The position numbers were made by a program, and so were the translations under genes. A stretch of 64,000 bases of DNA, taken from contig NW_017804243.1 in NCBI RefSeq assembly GCF_001625305.1, forward strand, positions 2,387 through 66,386, given 5' to 3'. This DNA is from Branchiostoma belcheri. Taxonomy: Eukaryota; Chordata; Leptocardii; Amphioxiformes; Branchiostomatidae. Under the pieces are notes generated by a model, which had not been told where the DNA came from, ran no database searches, and saw nothing but the letters and a program-made list of their open reading frames with translations. Shown piece after piece: positions 57,706 to 64,000 of this stretch; the stretch's first letter is position 1; each line of letters starts with the position of its first letter.

Positions 57706-58319
57706 GGGAATATGGTGGAAGTATGATCTGTGGAGACTGTACCAAATCTTAGAGGGGTCATCGTCAATTGTAGTAGGTAAAAATAAAGAAATTTTCCCTC
57801 AGAATTTTATATTGTCCTTTATTAGTGTAATATATAAAATGGTTTACATATTTTGAATGTTTTGTTTCTTTCCATGTTATGTTTATTATATAGTTTATAA
57901 AGATACTGAGAATATTTTTATCCCTATTCAGGAATAGAACGGTCTGAAACCTCGCCCTTTGATTGGCGCAGACGATCTGACTTCACTTTCAAGATGGCGC
58001 GTTTCAGGTGAGTCCACACCCTTTTTTATCTCGGAAAATTGGGACATATGGCAAGAATTTACCCCCTTTCATGGAACTTGTCGTCTATTTTTGTGGACTT
58101 AAGTCGGAGAGCACAACTTTAGGCTTCTTTTGGCGTCGGTGAAGCGAAATGTTACCGCCGCTTCGACGAGAATTCGAGTTGTCAACAAAAAGGAAAGTTT
58201 CGCAATACGTGTCCCAACATGGGTGTCCTTTCGCTGCGCAATTTCCTAGAAATTATCGTCTGAAAAGTCTCACGTCCACATTCTCTCACTAACCAACGCT
58301 TCAACTTTATTCTCTGCAG
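57706..58319. promoter_or_regulatory. Bidirectional promoter region of SPRING1 and the RNFT gene
   Basis: Between the SPRING1 start codon (57705, minus) and the second RNFT exon (58320, plus) lie an inverted CCAAT box (ATTGG, 57962-57966) and CAAGATGGCG (57990-57999), a YY1-type element commonly at or just past the start site of TATA-less genes. No TATA box is evident. A non-coding first exon of the RNFT gene probably ends at 58007 (CAG|GTGAGT). The region is AT-rich toward SPRING1. Confidence 0.6.
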
Positions 58320-60505
58320 TTCCTGAGCAAAAACAGACGATATTTGGACGCTACAAATCCTATGCATGATGGCAGAGAGCAGGCCTAGGCGCGGCTCTGC
58401 TAGCAATAACAATGGTACAACAGCACGGGGCCGACTGACTGGTCTAACTCCGACCGTCTTGAGTCAAGCCGTGGACACTCTAAGAACCGACCCGTCTCTA
58501 AGAAACGAGGTGGCTTCCTTACTGAGAGAGATAGCTCCTCAGATCTCGCAAAGGCCGCAGCAAAATGCAGCAGGAAGGGCGCCACTAGCCGGGTTCACAG
58601 ATGGCGACATTGAGAACAGACCAGGTGAGGCTAGTGCCACGCCCTACCAGGAGGAGACCATAGCAGTGGAGATGCCCGAAGGAACTCCTCACAGGGACTC
58701 GGAGGAGCCTCAAGACGCCCAAGAAGAAGTGACAGGCCCTCCTTTAAGGAGATGGCTCGGCTGGATGGAAAAAAGTGTGCCTTTCGTTGCCCTCTTGCTG
58801 GTCAAGATCCTCTATGCACACAGACTAGGTAGGCAGTTTTGTAATTTTACCGTACAGATCCTAACCCTTCCTAAAATGCCTAACTGAACATTGCTTAACT
58901 CAGCAGATCTTTATAATAAAATTATATATTCATGCGTCGGCCGGCATCATTGGACAATGCAGTCAGCGTGACAAGAATAATAAAGTTCTGTTTTTCTGAC
59001 GCTTGTTTTCGGGTTGATGCATGCAGGTTATACATATTCAGCACGCATTCTTTGGTAAGAATGATACATGGGGGCATTGAGAGTACACGTTGAGAAGAAA
59101 ATCAATTGGAATTACCGAGTTTCTGGTGGTTTTAATTGATGGAATATGTGGCTGGCTAAAATGGAGTAATCGATTAAAATAGAGTCGTATCTCTGAGTAA
59201 ACCACATTGATTTAGGGCATTAGATGTATAGAATTTGAAATGGAATCATGCAAGGAAAAAAAATCAGTAATGCTAATGGAGAGAGCAGTAGCTATTCATC
59301 ATCAATATAAAAATCTGTATCTACACAAAAAGAGAGATTGTACTTACTATACGTATACAGTAAGACAAACAGATGCCATATTCCCACTTATTGCATACAT
59401 ATGTTTATATGTATGTGTCACATTGGTAGAGAATCGTTTGTATTTCATTCAATGAATCCTCCAATAATTTTATTTTTTTGTGATAGCAAAATTGTAGAAG
59501 TGGTTCTAATGTTAAAAATCTGAATACGAGAATGTAGTACATACAGGCACAATATACTGAATACTAAATCCAGTTTTAGCTTATATATGAATAGATGTAT
59601 TATGTAGCTTTCATACATAATCTCTAATACACATTTCCACATTGGAGGATGGTTAAATAATGTTATAATTTATAATCTGCAAAAGGCACCCACCATATTA
59701 TGTTCAGCTCATTAATAAAAAACAGCTCTTGACCCAGGCATAAAAAATCATTTGAGAATTCACAATTTGTCAAACAAAAGGCTTCGTAACATTTTTTTTT
59801 GTTTGCATGGATTGACAGTAATATTGTTCATATGAGTGGAGATTAACATTACAAAAACAACTCTTGACCCAGTTGTTTAAAAATCATTTTATAATCATAA
59901 TTAAATGTCAAACGTATATCAAAGGCTTGGTAACAATTTTTGTGTGATTGACTGGAATATTTTTCATGTCAAGGGAGATCATGAAAAAGAGATTATTTGG
60001 TGCATATTGTTGATAGCTGATTTCATGGGTTTTCATTTCCAGGTATTTGTATCCTCTTGGGCCTGTTTGGAACATTTATACACACCAATGCAACCATCAA
60101 GAGTCAAGTGGCATTGAAGGTAAAAATTACACAATATTTTGTGCTATAGTATAAGTATAAAATGTTTTTATGCCAGTATGGCCTTTTACTTTCAGTTTCA
60201 TTTCACACCATATGGTAGCCATGTTGTAAAATGGCTAAGTGGCAAACTCCTAGTCAAGATTTGGTACCAGTTTTTATTTTGTAAGGAATTAATTTTACAC
60301 TAACTAGAACACATAACGAACAAACCAAAATGAACTGATATCATGTATGAAAATGTCTTTGTGAATATCACATCAACATCGTCTTGTGTTTTTATATTCT
60401 AAAGGAGAGAAGATCGGTTAAGATGCTGCTCTGGCTGGTTTTGTTCCTGACTGCAAACATCATGCTCATATATTACGTGTTTGAGGAGGAACAACTCCAG
60501 AACAG
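57992..60505 (+). CDS. RNFT2: RNFT1/RNFT2-type RING finger transmembrane protein, 5' part (3' exons beyond window)
   Basis: A first exon ending at 58007 (ATGGCGCGTTTCAG|GTGAGT) splices to 58320, where its ATG would run into TGA after six codons, so it is a 5' UTR exon with a short uORF. The coding start is 58366 (MMAESRPRRG). Coding exons: 58366-58828, 60043-60119, 60405-60505, with phases consistent. The protein has a disordered N-terminus of about 135 residues, then VPFVALLLVKILYAHRLG, ICILLGLFGTFIHTNATI and MLLWLVLFLTANIMLIYY as successive membrane helices, as in RNFT proteins. The catalytic C-terminal RING is not in the window. RNFT1 is known as an ER-associated ubiquitin ligase. Position beside SPRING1 favours the RNFT2 side, but the gene may be ancestral to both vertebrate paralogues. 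Confidence 0.85.
58829..60042. other. RNFT intron, no gene seen
   Basis: AT-rich intron of 1.2 kb. A roughly 100-bp motif pair AACAGCTCTTGACCCAGGCA / AACAACTCTTGACCCAGTTG (59720 and 59858), each followed by AAAAATCATTT, indicates a local duplication of about 135 bp. Confidence 0.55.
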
Positions 60506-63500
60506 GTAAGAAACAACATAAACAGTGTTCAGGGTTTGAAATGCCACCTGTATGTGCAGGTGATTACAGGTAAAATAACATCTGTTTAGGTATATTTTAT
60601 ATACTTAGGTGCACGACCCAGCCTGATCCATCAATTTTGATGCTCGGTTGTGTATATATATATATGTTACTTTTGTTATTTTGTTTACTGTTGGTGTTTA
60701 TGTCTATCTGTACAGAGCACGCCTGTAAAGCAGTATATTGTACTGAGTGCGTCTACCCTGTATAAAGAAGACAGAAATAAATAGATAAATAAATAGTATC
60801 TTATCAGAGAAGCTTGTTTCAGAAAAGCTTTATTTGCATATCAATCAATAGTTTGTGCTTAGCTTATAAACCTGCATTTCTCCTCTGGTCTCTTAAGTGT
60901 CACTGACAAAAGGTAGTGGATACTAGCTGAAACGTCTGACCGTTTCCAAAATCATATCCAGTTGCTTGAGTAACTGTTTTTTGGCGTATGTTATTGCCTG
61001 GATGTCTAACCTTCACCGACGCAGTCTTCTCTTGATTTTTTTGCTGAAGAATCAGAGAAACAAGGTAATACATTGGTCTGGCATCCCATGTACAAGTCCA
61101 GAGCGCATGTGGTATTCTCTCCTCTTTAACGTTAGCCTAACTCATCAGGGAATTTTCCCTACCAGCCATTTGGCTCGTTAGGAAAACCAAGGGAAACCCT
61201 ATGGGGACTTGGATGAGTCATTCTGGCCGACCTCTGACCTCCTGTCTGGTCGGGTTCTATCAATTATTCAGCGATTGGCCGGCTGCCAACCAATCGGATG
61301 CGAGATCTCGCTGATATGACTGTCACTTGACGCTACATGTTACATGCAAGTCTCCCAGGCTAGAACATAACAACGCTAGCCTGTCGGCTTTGCAAAAGAG
61401 TGATGACATGCTTACCATCAGATATCGTCTGCCATCATACTTAAACCCAAATAACCTGGATTTAACTAAAATGCAGGTAGATGTGGACTTACCCATACAC
61501 GATTGATACTTCTTCTTCTCCTTTTCGTTGATACAATTATCAAATAAAATTAATTCAAAACTGAAAGCGACACACTGAAACTACTGAGAGATGTTGGTGC
61601 TCTCTGAAAAGGCATTTTATTCTGTTCTATTTGTGCCGCAGGTGCTGTCTTGGGGCAGTTCATAATCAGTTTAGCGGCAAGTGACTTCATACTGAGCCTG
61701 TCAATTCCAATGACAAAGCAACTATTTAGCCCTGATCTGGGTCATAATTTCCACTAAGGTATAGTAAGAATAGCCGAATGTCATTCTCGGTTCAGGCGGA
61801 ATTGATAAAATTGCAGTTAATTGAATCTTTCTTTATTGAATGCTTATTGCATGTTCTTGCCCAGATGGGCTAAATGCACAAGAGGATATGCAGTATGCAA
61901 AACATGAGTATTTCATACTGGAACGCTATATTCTAATGCAAAGTGCTAGGAATCTATACAGTATAACAATACTATATACTACCTATCATCTACTTTTAGT
62001 TGCCCTTTCTTCTCTCTTTTTGAAACATTTGGAAACATAATTACATAGTTTGTCTACTGTACATTCGTTCTTGCATGACATCAAGTGTTTAAACAATTGT
62101 CCTGCTTTGACATTTTCTTACATATCTTGTTTAATTGTTAATACGAGAAGTGGGATTGTATTGGACACAAAACGCTTGGGACCCTCGGGGAAAGGTTTCA
62201 TACAATCCATCAGTAGAAATTTGATAACGTCATTTGGAAAAAGGCAGACTTTTTGCCGCTGTTATCAATTCTAATCGGTTTGTAGAGCATTTTTGGTGGA
62301 TACGGGCTACATGTATGTCATGTTGGATGTACTTTTACTCGATTTTGTAAACATTTTTATTGATAAAAATAATTCCATTTGGTGCTATGCCGCAATCACA
62401 ATATCATAACAAAATGAGATGAAATGCAGACATGTTTCTTAATTCCTGTGAATGAATATCATAATAAGCCTTTATGACTTGAGTTGTACAATGTAAATAT
62501 AGTAAATATCAGTTATTTTTGTAGTTCCAGACAATTGCTATCCGTGATTAGATGATAAAGTAAAAAACAAAGTACCTGTAAAAGATATAATGGCATCCTC
62601 TTTCATGATTGTGTTTCAGGCAGGAATTCATTTGAATTGATTAAAGAAAATGTGTGTTTTCATTGCTAGAAATTTGTCTTTGTCCTTAAACTTAAAGTTT
62701 TAAACATTTGTCTGAAAAATGACAAGGAACAGGGATTGAATTACATAATCATTATTGTTTTCATACCTAGACTTAAATTTTTTTCCTCAGGGTTTGTAAC
62801 ATTTTCCTAAAAAAATGACAAGAAATCAAGAGTAAATGTATTTTAACTGTGCTGATTATTTGTAAGCGATATGAGTGCAGCTTGGCCAGTACTGATGGTG
62901 TAGATGCAGGTTAGGCAGACTGTTTTTCCTGGGTCTAATCCGGATTTACAAGTCTTTAGTTGAAGGTGACTTATCGGTACTCAGTTGTAGTTTGGGGTCA
63001 ATCCCAGCTAGAGATGCTCAGGCTAATAATTCTCAGGCCACACCAAATTATTTCTTTGTTTTTTGGACATTTTTAAGGAAAGATATCAGCAAGATTCCAA
63101 GATAAAAGAGAGAAAGAGAGCTGGGAAGATTATTCGAATCCAGTGACTGTATTTGTCGCCTGATTGTTTAACCATGGCTTTTCGTACCAAGGTACATTAT
63201 TTCATGCTGATCTTCCACTTCCAGCTTAGCATGGTTGTTGTTTTGTTTAATCCAAGAACCAACTATTTGAATTGTTGTGGCCCAAATAAAGATAACATGA
63301 TACATTGTAATTGTTGTCATCTGATATTATAAAAGATATAATGTTTATTCCTACAGAGCCTGAAATGAAGATATCCTAGTAACAATGTCAGCAAAAAATG
63401 ATTTTTGGTTGTCATTATTATCTACATCTTAGTACACTCTTACTGCCACAGATACAGGTAATATTTTGATCACAGATATTTTTTGTTTGCTTGTCTGCCA

Positions 63501-64000
63501 ATGAATGTTATATATGAAAAATATGAAGTCCAAATTTGTTTGTACATCAAAATTTTCTAGCTGAGGTGCGCCAGTGCGCTCATTCCAAAAAATGAATTTC
63601 CTGCTCTGGGATTTTTTCCAGTCTTAAAAGCAGAGATTTGCTGAGTCCTTTTTCTAGGTCGGTTGTTTTATCTCGTCCTCCATATGTGAGATCTGATCAT
63701 AATTACCTGGACCCGGATGAGATCTCTGTGTATAAAGCAATAATCTGCTGTATAGTCCTTAACGTCCACCCTCACTAAGCTTCAATTACATACAGTGATT
63801 ACAGAACTGATGACATTGTCCCAACCAAAGGCAATCTAATGTCCTTCTGTGATACATTCGCATGCGGCTATTATTTTTTATTGGTGTATTCAGGGATTGC
63901 CTACTAAAGGCCTTTCTGATAATGATGCCTTGATCCAGAATTATCAGCAGTATATACTAAGCTAATACATGTGCCTTACAATGTAACATGCATATGTCAT
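60506..64000. other. RNFT intron running off the right edge
   Basis: No exon continuing the RNFT frame was found. The region holds an inverted family G element (60890-61015), a family H end at 63033-63075, and two similar stretches near 62690-62720 and 62770-62825 (ATTTGTCTGAAAAATGACAA versus ATTTTCCTAAAAAAATGACA). At 61130-61380 there is GC-richer sequence with possible foldback ends (TTAGCCTAACTCATCAGGG). An acceptor-like CTACAG near 63357 leads to an immediate stop and was not accepted. Confidence 0.5.

Noticed and set aside
57440-57745. 101-codon minus-strand frame overlapping SPRING1 exon 1
   Set aside because: Alternative frame; the 57705 start gives the conserved [10 protein letters not shown] signal anchor and a phase-0 donor leading to the rest of SPRING1.
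63351-63375. Possible next RNFT exon after CTACAG
   Set aside because: In the required phase it reads Ala then stop; the expected fourth membrane helix and RING are not encoded, so it was not accepted.

Overview
The window looks like chordate genomic DNA, most likely from a lancelet (amphioxus, Branchiostoma). The signs are short exons in short to medium introns, a vertebrate-like gene complement, a single-exon Toll-like receptor, dense small inverted-repeat elements and tRNA-derived SINEs. Strongest is the large number of minisatellites whose repeat unit includes an exon-intron junction, a habit I recall being described in amphioxus genes as 'mirages'. The species call is inference; no database search was possible. 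All exons were read by eye, using open frames, GT/AG sites and codon phase.

Layout. (1) 880-4212, plus strand: an intact single-exon Toll-like receptor of 1110 residues with one C-terminal cysteine cluster, a TIR domain and a repetitive C-terminal tail. (2) 4700-6700: minisatellites and small inverted-repeat elements. (3) 6746-18375, plus strand: a secreted animal heme peroxidase with a CRE and a TATA box, 13 exons and 729 residues; every exon phase closes. (4) 19819-52638, minus strand, converging on the peroxidase: a 34-exon gene for a protein of about 1618 residues. It has an N-terminal helical and TBC-like half, a beta-rich (C2-like) half, a Pro-Glu repeat exon and a set of 24-33 nt microexons. 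I cannot name it. (5) 53201-57705, minus strand: SPRING1 (C12orf49), five exons, 204 residues, essentially the human length. (6) From about 57960 to beyond the right edge, plus strand: the 5' half of an RNFT1/RNFT2-type RING-finger membrane protein. Its RING exons lie outside the window.

SPRING1 and the RNFT gene are head-to-head across about 0.3-0.65 kb containing an inverted CCAAT box and a YY1-type CAAGATGGCG. As I remember the human map, C12orf49/SPRING1 and RNFT2 have the same divergent arrangement at 12q24.22, so this looks like an ancient conserved gene pair with a shared promoter. The TLR and the peroxidase are both plausible innate-immune genes, but nothing in the sequence ties their regulation together.

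The most striking feature is scattered across the peroxidase, the large minus-strand gene and SPRING1. At about 18 exon edges the end of the exon plus its splice site and flanking intron has been copied in tandem, from one to more than ten times. The copies keep recognisable donors or acceptors and show graded decay. One complete 231-nt exon is also present twice beside a sequencing gap.
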